A stretch of 64,000 nucleotides of DNA, from contig CM063284.1 in NCBI GenBank assembly GCA_032173965.1, positions 116,596,410 to 116,660,409 on the forward strand. Direction: 5' to 3'. The DNA comes from Sitta carolinensis (taxonomy: Eukaryota; Chordata; Aves; Passeriformes; Sittidae). The notes beneath the pieces are model-generated. The model did no database searches and was not told the origin of the DNA. It was given only the letters and a program-made list of their open reading frames with translations. Of the stretch, positions 1-12,500 are shown one piece after another. Position numbers and translations under genes: made by a program. How positions within the stretch are numbered: position 1 is the stretch's first letter; every line of letters starts with the position of its first letter.

Positions 1-265
1 AAGGAGCGGGCGGTTTTGCGGCTCCCCCCTTCCCCCCAGCGCGTTCCCCAGCCCGGTTTCTGGCCTTGCGCTCCATCTGCCGGCTGCCGCCCCGCTCTCT
101 GCCCGGAGCAGCGGGACTGGGGCTCGGGCGCAGCGCGGGGAACCGGCCCGGCCCCGCTCCGGCCACCCGCTGCCACCGGCACCGGGCACCCGCATCCCCC
201 GGCCCGGCCCGCCGCGGGCACACGACAGACAAAAACACGCGCTAGAGACTCCTTCCGCACACGCA
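1..265. promoter_or_regulatory. CpG island at the left window edge
   Basis: The first 265 bases are very GC-rich and hold about 34 CpG dinucleotides, a density not matched over a comparable length elsewhere in the window. It ends abruptly at a TA microsatellite, after which CpG almost disappears. In birds such islands usually mark promoters and first exons. The island is cut by the window edge, so transcript direction and gene identity cannot be decided. The 116-codon plus-strand frame running through it is proline- and alanine-rich, as expected of chance translation of GC-rich DNA, and resembles no protein I know. Confidence 0.7.
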
Positions 266-292
266 TATATATATATATATGTATATTCATAT
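263..292. repeat. TA dinucleotide microsatellite
   Basis: A run of alternating T and A with small interruptions directly borders the CpG island. It is an ordinary simple repeat, probably length-polymorphic. Confidence 0.85.
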
Positions 293-794
293 CCCTGGCA
301 CCTGAAGGGGATCCAGACACTTCTCTCCTAACCCTAACCCATTCTTCTTTATTAAACCCAAAATGATTTAATCAAACTGATGTTTACCCAACATAGCCGG
401 GAAGCAATACTTTCATTAGCAGGTGCCAATCTTTCTTGTGTGCATTTCAGTTGTGAGCAAGCCAGTTAATGTTTAGAGGCAGATGCTGGTGGTTTGGAAA
501 GGCCTTTCTGTGACAGTACCCACCAACGCTGCTGTTTATTTTGAGTTTTGTCCCAAAATATATAAATATACAGGAATTAGATGGAATAATCTCTATAGTT
601 TGGACAAAGCTGGTAGGTGATTTGAACTAAGGATCAGTTTAATTTACCTCTGCCACCTACTCATATATATATGGTTCAGTAAATAAAAAATGACCTCTGA
701 CTAATCCACACTGTTTTAGATTCCCCATTTTTCGTATATTGCTTCTGCAACTATGTAGGTGATTTTTTATGTTTCTTGTCTGCCTAGAGATTAC
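293..794. other. Unannotated stretch
   Basis: AT-rich sequence with no recognised repeat and no convincing coding frame. Two telomere-like hexamer units near 328-344 are too few to mean anything. Confidence 0.6.
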
Positions 795-990
795 CTCCTG
801 CAAGATTTGGTAGACTCCATAGATTGTTAGGCCAGAAGGGCTGTTGTGTTCATCTGCTCTGACCTCCTGCATAGCACCAGGCATACGATTTCACACTGTG
901 ATTTCTTCATCTACGCAAGCAATTTATTTGCAGCTGAGCTAAGTTGCAGCTTATAGAAAGGTAGTCCAAAGGCACACAGCTCTAAGCACT
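795..990 (-). repeat. Ancient CR1 LINE fragment, 3' region
   Basis: Read on the minus strand, this matches the pattern I know from old amniote CR1 3' ends. The plus strand shows, in order, a gene-poor block reading approximately GGCCAGAAGGG, then a TGTTCATCTGCTCTGACCTCC segment, then a CATAGCACCAGGCATA segment, each with many substitutions. The divergence suggests an insertion predating modern birds. It carries no coding capacity. Confidence 0.6.
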
Positions 991-2182
991 TAGCATTCCT
1001 GACAACCTACCTAGACTTTAAATTTTCTTTGAAACACAGCACTTCATTAGAAGTTTCCACCCATGCTTCACCAAGCCATACCAGAAGAATTGCTTGTCCT
1101 CTTTTGACAGCGTGAAGCTATTTTAGATGTAATATTTATGCACATAGATGTTTCAGGAGAGGTCTAATTTATCAGCTATCTCCTCTTCTTTCACCCTCTT
1201 ATTCAGGCATTTCAACAGAGCAACAGATGGTCCTTGTGGGCCATTTGCTGTGATTGGAATTGTAGTGTCCCAAAGAAGGGCCGCTTTCTTATCGCTAAAA
1301 GTGAGTCTAAGTTTCCTTACCCAGTAAGAATTTCAAATGATGCCTCAATTTGCCTTGCTGCTAAAGAAAACATGTTTCCCAACAGTTGAAGGGTGAAATC
1401 TGCAAACTTTAAAAATCATTTCTCACCATATGGACTATGATACCCTTATAATCAAAAAGAATGGAGATTTTGAAGACACAGCATAGAGGAGTCCTTATTT
1501 TTGTCCTTGTACTCTTGGGTCCTGAATTTGGTGTGACTAAAACAGTAATTTATTTGAAAGTAACTCCTCTTGTCATTATTTATTGATATAATTGTCACAT
1601 TTAAACGTTTGTGGGGACTAGTTTTAATTGTATACTCTATCGATGCACCTTATGAACACAGTCATTACATAAGCCAGTGTTAAGTTTTGTCTTATTATAA
1701 AAAAGATTCTCTTTTTCTTTCTTACATAAAAATGTTCTCTAAGAGATTTTATTTTAATTACCACCTTGAATTTTGCAAACCACTCCATTTTTTAGACTAA
1801 CACAAAATATTTGTAAAGGTTTGGATAAAGCTTGTAACTGTGTATGAAATCCTTTGGCTCAGATGTTGCAGACATGATACAGTTCTGCATGGCTACAGAG
1901 TGTTGACACAGGCCTGTAGTCCTAAACCTATGTGGCTTGGCTGATCACCTTCCCAAACGTACTTTGAAGCTTGGCCCTTAAGTCGTGTTGTGGGCATTCC
2001 TAACTCCTAGGGAAATGAGAGTCAGGCACCTTGATCCTTCCAGTTACTGGGTTTGTATTTTTTCCCTAGCTGATCAACTGAAGTGAATTCTCAGCATGGG
2101 TACCCTCCTAGGACAAGCTTTGGCCAGGTGAGCTCTGCTGTTTGGGGGCAGAGCCATGTTTTGAGCTGGATGGATGGATGAC
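991..2182. other. Unannotated stretch
   Basis: About 1.2 kb of AT-rich sequence. I see no repeat family, RNA gene or coding frame that I can support. Confidence 0.5.
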
Positions 2183-2335
2183 ATTCACAGAATTAAGGTT
2201 GGAAGAGACCTTTAAGATTATCAAGTTCAGCTGTAACCCCTCACTACCACTGTAAAGACTTAGATTGTGTGTACTTTCCTTATGTACAGCTTTACAGCCT
2301 ACAGACTTCAAATGATCCATCCTCTTGACTCTGGA
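2183..2335 (-). repeat. CR1 LINE fragment, 3' end, bird type
   Basis: The plus strand opens with a cacagaat-like stretch followed by GGTTGGAAGAGACCTTTAAG and then a degraded 'atcaagtccaac' block. This is the reverse complement of the common bird CR1 3' end. The copy is short, severely 5'-truncated as CR1 copies usually are, and moderately diverged. The inner boundary is uncertain. Confidence 0.75.
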
Positions 2336-5300
2336 GATTAGTTTTGTGTCACAGCCTGTTCATGCCTGTCTTGTATGAGACGTACAGGTTCGCAAACCAA
2401 GCTAAGGGATGATCCAAGCCTGTGATCTCAACCTTTATACCAGGACTCAAAGGTAAAGAGTTGTATTGTGTGAAGTCAGATTCCAAGAGGGCAGCAGATT
2501 TTTCTCTCTTCTACAGGAAACAAGACAGGAGAAGAAGGATTTTGTTTTCTCCCATACTAGAATATTAAATATAGTTTAATAGCATTTATTTAATTCCTCA
2601 TCATATTTATGCAGAGCTCAGTGTAGCCAGGTCCATGGATAAGGTAAAATAAACTGGGAGATTTCAGATAGAAAAGACAAGAGATGAGATCTCTGAGGGG
2701 AATAAGTTGATTTAGCCAGGCAGGAAGAGCATATGTGCTAATTGAGATAGTCTGGACTATGGAGGTAAACACTGTAATTTTGAACTACATTCTCAAGGTG
2801 AACTCATACAGTAAACCTTTGCTCTTTTATGTCCTATCATCTTGGGGAAATCATAGCCCAGGTGAGATGACAGACTTGCTTATCTAATGCAGAAAAAGTA
2901 GATGTCTGAGAATAGGAAATTCAGAAAACAGCATGCTGAACAGGAAGCTATAGGTGTGAATCTGTGGAAAATGCCAGTAGATTTTGCCTAATCTTCATCT
3001 GGAAGTTTTCTGATTTCTCCGTGTGCTCAGAAGTGTTTGTTCTATGTGGATGATCATCCTTCTATTAGGGTAGATGGATCTGGGCATTCCACTTAGGAGT
3101 CATTTATGGAGAATCATGAAAAGCTAGGTGTGCCAAAGACTGTGACTATGACTATCTTTGCCAGTGCCCATGTTTTACAAGATTTCCTACCACAAGGGCA
3201 TGGCGAGAAAGTTCTCATCAGTTTTAAGGGGACTGAGGATTAGAAGGGCATCATAAACACCGCACCATGGCATACCTTGTGTGACAGCACTTTCCAGTTT
3301 TCGGTTCTTTCTTTTGAAGTTGGATCACTGTGCACACCACCTGAGAGTGGTTGAGGTCTGGAGTCCCTACCTAATGACACAGACTGAAGGATCTGTGGTT
3401 ACTGCAGAGGACCCTGACTGCCGTGGACTGAATCAGGACATAAGGAACAAAACTCTGTCTTTCCTAGAAGCCTGCCAGTAACTGTGAGGATGTTATTGAG
3501 GAGACAAATCCAGGTTCTCCGCAGAGGTACATGTCAGGAGGTCAAGAGGTGATGTAAAGGATTGTCAGGTGGGTATAAGAAAACCCCTTTCCCCCATTGT
3601 GAGAGAAAAGCAGTGGTTACTCAGAGGCTGTAATCTCCATCTTTGGAGGGTCTCAAAACCAGAACAGACAAGGCCATAGCCAACCTATTCTGATCTAATA
3701 TCTGAGATGAGAGACTTCCTGAGATCTCTTACAGAGTCATCCTCTGATCCTGTCTATATATAACCAGGGCTTCCTTCTGAAATTCTGTAACACTGAGTCT
3801 GAATGCTAGAAGGAAACCCAACTGTTCCTATGCTGTGAGCTTGGGATAGACTGTCTTGTCGCATAGGACAGGGTTTTTACTTAGGACATAGGTTTAGTGC
3901 CTCTGAGGCCGAAGAGAGCCTAAACCCAAGTCTTTTACTCCCAGAATAGTGTAAATACTCAGCACAGGGCAAGTGGCAGCCACATCACTTTGTTTGATAC
4001 AGTTACATATAATATAACTGTGGCATGTTATAAGATAGCTCCATCCATGATCATCCTTAGTGAAGATCCAAAATAGTTCCTGACTGTGCTCATATAGGGA
4101 GTGGCCACTCCTCACTACCCAGAACTCATGGCTGCAGGTCGTGTCTTGGGCTAGTGCCTGCCCTTTTCTGCCAAAACCTGGAGCTGTTGCCTCACTTGCA
4201 CCTCAGATGTCATGAACTAGAACAGTCATTCAGCCTCAAGGTATGCTGGAAGGATCACATAGCAGCTAGTCAGGATGTAGTCCTGGCTATCATCTGAATG
4301 TAAGTGAAATGCAAAGTATAATGTCTTTGACAGGACTGACTGCAGTAGCAAGGGATCACAGCTCAGGTCTTCATCTGGGGAAATGGGATGTACTTCTTCA
4401 AAACAGTGTGAGAAAATATTTATACTTTTCTTTATGACAATTATGGTACAAAATATGAAGCCTAGAGATGGTGAAGAACTCTGCCATTTTTTCTTCCACC
4501 TTTGCTGCACAAAGCCCTCTTGTTACCATACTCTGGGCCTGGCAGACCAACCTAGGGAGGCAAGACAGGGGCTTTTCTGGTGGCTGCACAGACCTCTTGG
4601 AAGAATGGGGGTACTTTAGGTGGCTCATCTGTAAGGGAGCTGGGGTGGAAACTCGTAAATGTGAAGGCCATGCAGGTAGTGGACCTTGGTGCTGAGCTAG
4701 GTCATTGTGTCCTCTGAGTGAATTTGGGCTCCTGCTCTTTTTTGTTCAAAACAATTTGCCTGTGGAGTCAAATTGCTGAAAGACAATACACTGGAATACA
4801 GGGATGTTGCTACCTCATTTCCCTTCTTTCAATGCCCTTATATGTGCTGCTTGAGTGATATGGGAGGGATTAAACATTTTTCCAGGCAAGACATCTATAG
4901 AATATAGAAGGTTGATGGGAGGGAAGGATTGCAATATAATTTATCAAAAGCTCTTAGAAGCAACAGCCTTAGCTTTCTGCTATCGTGGAGTACAGCTGAA
5001 AATAGCAGGTAATGGGACCGGTGTCCCTTTAAGAATTCTTGAGGTTACTAATGGATATAGGTCATGGTGACAGCCTTAAATAAACCTTCAGTAATAAACA
5101 AATCATTTTGAGTTTTCATAAGATTACCATCACTCTGAGGCTGCTCCAGTAGGGCTAAGAATGCGTGAAGGAAATGAGCATGATAGATCATATACATCAT
5201 ACTGTCATACCCCAAGAAAAGGACAAAAAAATCTTTCAAGGAGGCTCACACTGTATTTCTGATAAAAGCTGTTACGAGTGTGCATTAATATTAATCCTCT

Positions 5301-6374
5301 ATTTTACAAAAAGCTATTCACTTGCCTTTACACAAAATGCAACATTGCATCAGAGGAAAATGGAAACAAAACTTCAGAAAAAAGAACTCAGCAGGCATAA
5401 GTATACTGTTCCCAGGATTTGGAAATTGAAGAACCAAGAGGGCTACAAGGTATAATGATGTATCCAAAATCATTGTAAGAATAATATGGAAGTCTATACA
5501 AAGCAGAAATTCCATATCTCATTGTTTCCTGCAGTACATTCTTTATGTATTGCAGCTTTACTTTGGTTTTAGTTATTTACATTTAATTTAAATAGAGTTC
5601 ATAGTTCTTACCTATTCTAAAAGTGCTTCCAGTTTGATAGCTTTTGTGCTTTCTTATGGTGAAGGACGAGGTGCATTTAAACAGAAATATTGCTTGTTCT
5701 TATTTGATGCTTCTGTACATCTCACTGTAATCAATGTTTGCACTCGGTGTTCTTCCAACAGCACTGAGAAAACTGAACTGGAGTTCAACTGAATCAAGAT
5801 GTGATTGAAATAAGATTTCCTTCTTTAGTAATAAAGCCTTCTCTAAATTGAGTGTCACTTCATTATTTACATAAGACCCACTCTGGAATACAAATATCTC
5901 ATGGATTGTTTTTAAACCTTTGATACATCCTTAAAATTCTTCCACCTCCAAAAAGAACCATAAGAGAGTGAAAAGAGATTCTGATGTACAGTGGTTAAAT
6001 AATAAGATTCATTGTTGAAGAAAAAAATTAGTTGATGTATCTTTATGGATAATGACCTGCCAATGATTGTAAATACAAGGTGACATCTTTAAAGATAAGG
6101 ACATTCACAAATCGATTAGACAAATTGGGTAAGGAAGGCCATGCAAATATATAGCTATGCTGGGACTAAAATATCCTACTGTATGGAATGTATAGATGAT
6201 TGCAAATATTGTAATGTCTTCTTCCTTGTGTCCATAAATAATAATAATCATAATAAACATTCTCCTGCTGACAGCCTAAGCATCCCAGTAATGTGAATTG
6301 ATTGTTAGCATTTTGCTTTAGAGGTAGATTAATTAAGGTTGAATCATATGGCAATCCTTGAAAAAGTACTGTAC
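2336..6374. other. Unannotated noncoding stretch
   Basis: About 4 kb of ordinary bird-like intergenic or intronic DNA. Frames are short and show no protein-like composition. Overlapping frames near 4226-4695 on both strands are chance. I recognise no interspersed repeat. Confidence 0.5.
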
Positions 6375-6465
6375 ATGTGACATCTAAATTAATGACAAAT
6401 TAATTCATCACAAGCAGGGTAATTACAATGAATATTTAATGAATTAATGATGATAGATCACTTAT
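6375..6465. promoter_or_regulatory. TAAT-rich patch, possible conserved enhancer
   Basis: At least five TAAT cores of homeodomain type lie within 90 bases. Two of them form a perfect 10-base inverted repeat: ATTAATTCAT at 6399-6408 and ATGAATTAAT at 6439-6448. This composition is common in conserved noncoding elements of developmental genes, but AT-rich chance is a real alternative. No comparison with another genome was possible. Confidence 0.25.
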
Positions 6466-6467
6466 GA

Positions 6468-6528
6468 TTCATACATATATATATATATAATATATATACA
6501 CACACACACATATACACTCACACACTGA
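6468..6528. repeat. Compound TA/CA microsatellite
   Basis: A run of TA units passes into CA units and ends with a TACACTCACACAC-type tail. It is a simple dinucleotide repeat. Confidence 0.9.
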
Positions 6529-7099
6529 AGACAGCAGATTTGCTTCTGCTGCATGGAAAAGTGAGGTCTGTGATTTTTAGCTCTGGATGAGAATTCCTAC
6601 TGGTTTTCAGTGAAATTAGTACTGTATTATACCTACTCCTGGGCAAAATGGAGGCAGAAAAACTAGCTGAAATAACATCCAGGTACGTGTGGTGAGTCAC
6701 TGTCAGAAAGCTGTGATCCTCACTTCCTCTGTAATAAAACATACAGAAAGAGAAGAAGAGACATAATTTTGGTGCTGTTTCAAAGCCACTCTGGATGGAC
6801 TTTGGACACTTTATTGGAGCTATGCAGATGGGATGTGGAAGCTGGGCACCTAAATGGCACTTGTTCTCTAGTAGCAGAGGTCTGGCAGATGACTGGCTGG
6901 TTGAGCCAAAAGCCTCTTTTCAGTAGCAATAGCCCTGAGTTCTCTTGATAGCTTAGAGTTCTCTTGTCATTAGTTCAGCAAACTCTAAGTGTTGTCACTA
7001 CTTCCAAGTGAAGATGTTTTCAGTTTTAGAAATGCAAATAGCATTTCTAAATAGCATGCATAACCATGAACAAAGATCTGAAAGTGTTGAGTTCATCCC
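6529..7099. other. Unannotated stretch
   Basis: No repeat or gene recognised. The last 100 bases contain a short imperfect duplication of an AAATAGCAT-like word. Confidence 0.5.
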
Positions 7100-7790
7100 T
7101 ATCTTCCAGGTCACAGACAGTTTACTTTCCCAACATTTAAATTTCTTTCCCCTCTGTCATCTGACCTACCTCTCATCTCTTCTGTTAAAATCTAATCTAG
7201 ACTTTTTCTTCCTCAATGACTTTTATCTACCTTTGACTTCAAACCTTGTGAAACTGCACATGACTTCCCTTGAATCTTCCATCCACTGCTCTGAAATGAG
7301 GCACCTTCATCAACTACCAAGGTGTTGGTCAAGGTCAATATGACCATTTCTGGCTGATGCTATGGTTTCTTGCTATACTCATGTTCCCCAGTCTGTGACT
7401 ACCAAGTCACCAATGATTACTCAAATAATCAATTTCTCATTGATTATTTTCACCTCAGATACCTTTGAGTGTATTTTCCTCATTCTCAGCCTTTCATTTA
7501 TGACTAATGGCTCAGTGATTCTTTGTTATTTTCACTTTGTCTGCAGCCTGTTCTTTTTTCCATTGCCTGGTAATCCCTTGGCAACCCATTCCCCTGTCCT
7601 TGCTGATAGCTCTCATGGCCGTCTCCTCATCCTTGACCCACTGCTTGCCCATTCTGTTTCTCGTCTTCCTCTGTTGCTCTGACATTGCTATGATCTACTC
7701 CTCGACTCAAACTCAGCTTTACATCAACTGTATTCTAATTCTTTCTTTTATTTTCCTTCCTCCTCCATTGCCAGTATGAATTGCAAGAGA
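7100..7790 (+). repeat. Probable ancient LINE L2 remnant, ORF2 region
   Basis: This plus-strand block is pyrimidine-rich in the manner of L2 coding sequence, with many CTC, TCC and CTT triplets. It includes an 'accaaggt...gaccatttctgg' passage placed where L2 encodes the middle of its reverse transcriptase. No frame is intact. It lies upstream of, and in the same orientation as, the clearer L2 3' end at 9185-9735, so both may be one insertion. The assignment is from memory of L2 text and is weak on its own. Confidence 0.35.
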
Positions 7791-9004
7791 CATAACTGGA
7801 CTCTCACTGGATGGTTATGATAGTGCCCAGACTCTGGAGGCCTTACCTTACTGGAACTAAACCCTGGGCTAAACCCAGCTCCTGGCTTTGAGCATTTACC
7901 CTGCATTTCAGAAGCAAACCTCATGCCTGACACCAGGAAGGAAACCTCAGTCTGATAGCCTAGTTCTGGTACTTTCACTGCCCAGCTCTCAGTAGTTTTA
8001 ATGTCTCCTTGTATCCCACTAGAGGAATAGCAGTTTTTTATCTGGTTTACATTTTGTTTCTTCAAGGACACAATGTAAACATTTCTCTGCATATGCACAC
8101 ACACATAGAACTTGCTAGAGAGCCTAAAATTTGACTCATCTTTTCTAAAAAATCCAAGAAGCATGGGAATCTAGGTAAGGTAAATAAAATAAAAACACAG
8201 TGCCTCCATGCCTTTTCACTACCTCAATTCCCTCCTCATTCTGGATGTAGTCTTTGAGCTCCTTTCGGAACCATTTAAGAATGTAGAAAATATTTTCTCT
8301 GCAACACTGAATTGTTGTTTAAACCAAAGGCTTCATTCAACTCACTTTAGCACAGTTGGTCTGGCCAAGAAAGAGGGTCTTCCTATTACAAAAGCATATC
8401 TTTTTGTTCCCTACTTTAAACCCTGTGTTGCTGCCATCTCAGTGTCCCCCATGTGTGTGTTCTAATACCCGATTCCTTTGTTTTGCTGCTGACTCTGCTT
8501 TCCTTTATACTTCACCTGCAGACTAGCTGGAGTAGAGTGCTTCTCCTTGCTTCTGCTGACCCCCTTGGCATTGTCTGTTTAGAGTAGAGACATGAGGATC
8601 TCTATTATAGCTAGTCTGGGAAAGACATACTTATGGCCCTGTGAGTGAATACACAGTGGTATTCAACGATACAATAGTTTTCATAGGAACAATTTCATCA
8701 TATCGAACACAACTGAATTTACACTTGCAATCTTTGACCCATTTTTCATCTCCTCTTTTCTTTCATTCCCTCCCATCGATACACTTGGCTGACGCTCAGC
8801 AGAAAAGACTGTGTGGTAACCTAATTCTTTCTCCTCCTTTCCAGCTTTCATGTGATACCTTTGCGCAGTGGTACAGCCTGGGACCCCCTCGTCCCTCAAA
8901 TCAGTACTCCTTATTCAGCTGCAATCTGGGCAAAAATGTGTTTACCATCTGGCAAATTATCTTCCTGGCCTACCACACCCACATAGAAAAGGGAAGAGAG
9001 CTCA
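7791..9004. other. Unannotated stretch within a probable L2 locus
   Basis: No confident assignment. Pyrimidine-rich passages at about 8700-8900 could be further L2 sequence. A 138-codon minus-strand frame at 7748-8164 and a 146-codon plus-strand frame at 8641-9081 have no recognisable domain. Confidence 0.4.
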
Positions 9005-9182
9005 AAAGGTCATCGGACCCATCACTTGCTCCAGGGCAGGATCAGCCACATCTACAGCATTTCCAACAGATGTTTATCTAACTTGTCCTTAAAACCTTCA
9101 AATACAGGAGGTTTTCCAAGCTCTTCATGCAGTGCTCAATACTCCTTGCAAATTCTTAATGATCCTCTGTGTCCTCAGCTCT
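9005..9182 (-). repeat. Ancient CR1 LINE fragment interrupting L2
   Basis: The plus strand contains a degraded 'ccagggcaggatcagc' segment, then an 'acagatgtttatctaac' segment, then a 'cttaaaaccttcaaatacaggagg' segment. This is the order and text of the old amniote CR1 3' region read backwards. It sits immediately upstream of an L2 3' end in the opposite orientation, so it probably inserted into the L2. Confidence 0.6.
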
Positions 9183-9184
9183 TC

Positions 9185-9735
9185 AGTTACAACCTCTCAC
9201 ATTCCCCCATTAAATTCAACCTGCTTATCTGCTCCTTCAAAGGCTCTGCACAGCTCTGGCTCCATCTGTTCCTGGTTCTTTATGAGTGTGTCTTCATAGG
9301 GTGTCTGGGTGCCTTTGCCCTCTTACTGATTAGCTATTTAGGCTGCATATCTCTCCTCACTTACATTTTGCACCCACCCATCTTCCTATCTCCATCTGTC
9401 TGGCGTCCCTTTGCCCAAAAATTGCTTCATCAGGCTTTCATTTTCACTTTCAGGAACTTTCCCCTTAAACTCTTTTCTTTTGTGAATAAGCAGGCTCTTG
9501 TCCACTTAAAAATGTGTTTTTTGAACGACATCCCCCTCTTCCCCCCTCCCCATCCCAGCCCAGGAGTTCCCATTCAGCCTGCCACCCTGTGCAGCCAGCC
9601 AAGTGGAGGGTTTTGTTTGCCTTCATTAGGCTGTAAACTCATTTTGGGTGGGCTGTTTTCTGCCCTTTGTTCTCTGCTGTGTTGAATGTGCTGACAGCGC
9701 TGAACTCTCGATTATTAATAGCACAAACAAAGCTT
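9185..9735 (+). repeat. LINE L2 3' end, reptile/bird type
   Basis: The 3' part carries the L2 signature: a segment near 9585-9600 ending in CAGCCAAGTGGAGGG, then a TGTAAACTCATTTTGGGTGG segment near 9632, then a TTCTCTGCTGTGTTG segment near 9670. It finishes in a TTATTAATA-like tail. Upstream, 'ggctctgcacagctctggctcc' corresponds to the conserved C-terminal part of the L2 protein. The 219-codon frame at 9026-9685 runs over this repeat and the adjacent CR1 and is not a host gene. L2 has long been inactive in birds, so this is an old fossil. Confidence 0.65.
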
Positions 9736-12465
9736 AAAAAAGGATGGATCAAAGGAAGGAGAAAGGGAAGGCACAGGGAATATGAGGTTTTGTTTAAAGC
9801 AGTAAGGAAGTTTCAGGATAAATGTATCCTGTTGGGATGTGTTGAACACCTGTTAAGAAGAGGTTATGGATGAGATTGTTGAACAATCTCAGTGAAGGCA
9901 GTCTCTGCATCTCCCTAGCAAGCTCAGAAAAAAATCCATTCAATGTAACAAGTCAATGCTGGGCAGAAATTAATTTAAAAAGAGGTGCACAGTCGGTAAA
10001 TGAGTGAAACTTGGAAAGCAGGGAAGAGGCAAATAGAAGGCAGGAAAAGCTTCACTGGCCCTTTACCACAGGGTTTACCTGGGTCTGGACATTCAAGCTT
10101 GTTTGCATGTGCCCACTCTGCTATACTTCTCTCGAGTTATACCCATTTCGTGATGGCTGTACAATCACATTACTTTAACTTCTGTAAGTCTGAAGCAGAC
10201 CTGTGAACCCTGTCATACTGTGGTTCTAATGGTGACTGCCTGCTCCTCTGTGTGGAGCTGCTGAGCAAATGCAGGTAGGGCTGACCTTACAGGAAGAAAA
10301 CCTCGTCCCATCACTGCCTTCAGCAGGCCCAAGGATTATAAGATAGGGAGACCAAAGCTGGTGTGAGGCTGGGAATGGTAAGATAGTATGGGACAAGGTA
10401 TAGAACTTTCTGGTGATGTTCAGAACGCGATCCCACACACTGGTGAGGGGACCATACAGATCACTTGGGGACTTCTAACTGCAGCCATGAGGGTTTCAGA
10501 GTCCTTATGAACCTGTCACTGACAGCAGACAGAAGCACGAGGACAAAATGTCTCAAAAAGACCTGTCCTATGGATCTAGGAGGGCCAGGAGCTCCAAGAA
10601 ACTGTGCGAGGAGTTCAGTGCTAGGACAGTTCAGACCTGACACCCTCAGGAAGTCCTGAGGTAAATTTCCATCATTGTCTACAATGTATGCCACACTAAT
10701 CCAAATGTATTTCTGTCTGGACTATCATTGTCAAATCAGATGTCAGTGATGGGGTAATATAAGAACTCAAGGTCTATTATTGCTGCTTTTTCCACCAAAA
10801 TCATGCTTAACACTAACAAAATAAAAATTGTGCTGGAAACACCAGTGGCAGAAAGATGTTCATTGTCTGCATCTATGAGTGAGAACTGAAAGTTAAGAAA
10901 ATGCTATTTGGCCATTATCTAGTCTTTAGACAATCACCAACATCCATGTGGGATGTGCCCATTACAGAAAGCAGGGTGTAAAATCTTCTGGAGTTAACCT
11001 TTCTGGTCATAAGGCTCAGTGTTATCCCACAGTAACACAAATAGCAATGGAATGTCTTCTTTCCTGCTGTTCAAGTGACCAGTGACCACATTTTGTGTTG
11101 GCTTCTAAAGATGGACCCGGGTGAAAGAGCACCTGGGAAAAAGTGGTTGCAGTCACCTCAGTGTCCAGGGAGTGTGCACCTGTGTGGGTGAGATGTGCTA
11201 CCTGCCTGTACACTTCCACCCCAGTGTCTCTAATGTTATTTCTGCTGTTAGGGTGTGCAGTGCACGGCGTCACTCATTGATCAAGAAGGGAGGGGGGGGG
11301 CTTCCTTCAGGAAGAGGGAGGATTTAGATGGCTCACAGACCTTATAAAGGCAATTAGGGATTTCACCTGTCATCACAGAGGCAGCAAAGTGGTTGCTTGG
11401 TAAGGGAAAAAAGCAATTTGGGAAAGTGCTGTAGTACACATATCAATCTGTCTATATCCTATTATTATTATGAGAATTTATTAAAAGTTTTCGTTTAAAT
11501 TTCCTGCCTTTTTATTTTGGTGAAGAATCACATAATCAGTAGATTGTGAAACAGGGTGGATTGTACAAACACAGACATCCCTGCCATTGTCATATAGGGA
11601 GAGCAATTGTTAATAGAAGCAAAAAGTTCAATGGGCAAGGACAAGTGGCAGGAAAGTCCCCCAGACTCCAGCACCTGTGAGAGCACAAGGCACTGCTGAG
11701 CAGGTGTTGCCTGGCCTCACTCACTTCCCTCGCATGAGCTCACTCACCCACCAGTCCAGGGAAAAGCCCCCAGTCCTTGCTTTGCCTACAGCACATGATA
11801 AAAGCAAATCAGAATTGAAGGACTGTTTCTGCACCACCCCACTCCCCCCCCACCCTGAGCAGAATATTTGAAAGATGTTTTTTCCAAATTAATCTGCCTG
11901 TTGGGTTAACTAAAACTACATTTCAGATGCTGATTTTGTTTTACTGATCAGAATTTTCATCTCAGTGTTTTTTAGAAAATTATTTTTCCATCTCAGTTTT
12001 TTAGAAAAAAAAATCTTGATTTTATTTGCTTGGAAGTATTTTGCTTTGAAATAAGCTTCAATTTGATAGCTAAACATATACTAAGAAATGATTTGTAGTG
12101 TCAAATGATTCATGTGACTCAAAATGAGTTACATTAAGTTTTTTTAGATAGAAAGAAAAGAGATTACTTAAAATTATAATGTGCACCCCCCGTTCAGAAC
12201 TGAAAGTGTATTAACAAGATTTTACTTACACACACACTTCCAAGTAGCTATATTAATACTAATGTAAATGTGGAGGTTTAATTTATATCACCATTTCAAT
12301 AACCAAGCCCATATTCAGGGCACAGATACATCTGAGTAAAAGACTTCTGTACCTTGATAAGAAGAGTTTAAAGACAATCTGGCTCACAAGCTAAGAGAAA
12401 AGATTATATGTTCCCAAAAGGCTGGTGAGGGAGGAAGTGCACAGTAGAGAGGAATTGGAGGAGAA
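9736..12465. other. Unannotated noncoding stretch
   Basis: About 2.7 kb with no confident gene or repeat. It contains short homopolymers, for example a G run near 11290, and AT-rich passages near 11460-11520 and 11930-12180. Frames at 10461-10694 (both strands) are short and featureless. Confidence 0.5.
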
Positions 12466-12500
12466 AGAGATGGAGAGGGAGGGAGGGAGAGGGAGGATGT
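12466..12500. repeat. Purine-only GGGA-type simple repeat
   Basis: A short run of GAGA/GGGA units, purine-only on the plus strand, within a longer purine-rich passage. It is a low-complexity repeat. Confidence 0.75.

Noticed and set aside
328..344. Telomere-like CTAACCCTAACCC
   Set aside because: Just over two units, too short to indicate telomeric or interstitial telomeric sequence.
9026..9685. 219-codon plus-strand frame, the longest in the window
   Set aside because: It runs across an ancient minus-strand CR1 fragment and an L2 3' end, so the frame is a by-product of mobile-element sequence and has no domain.
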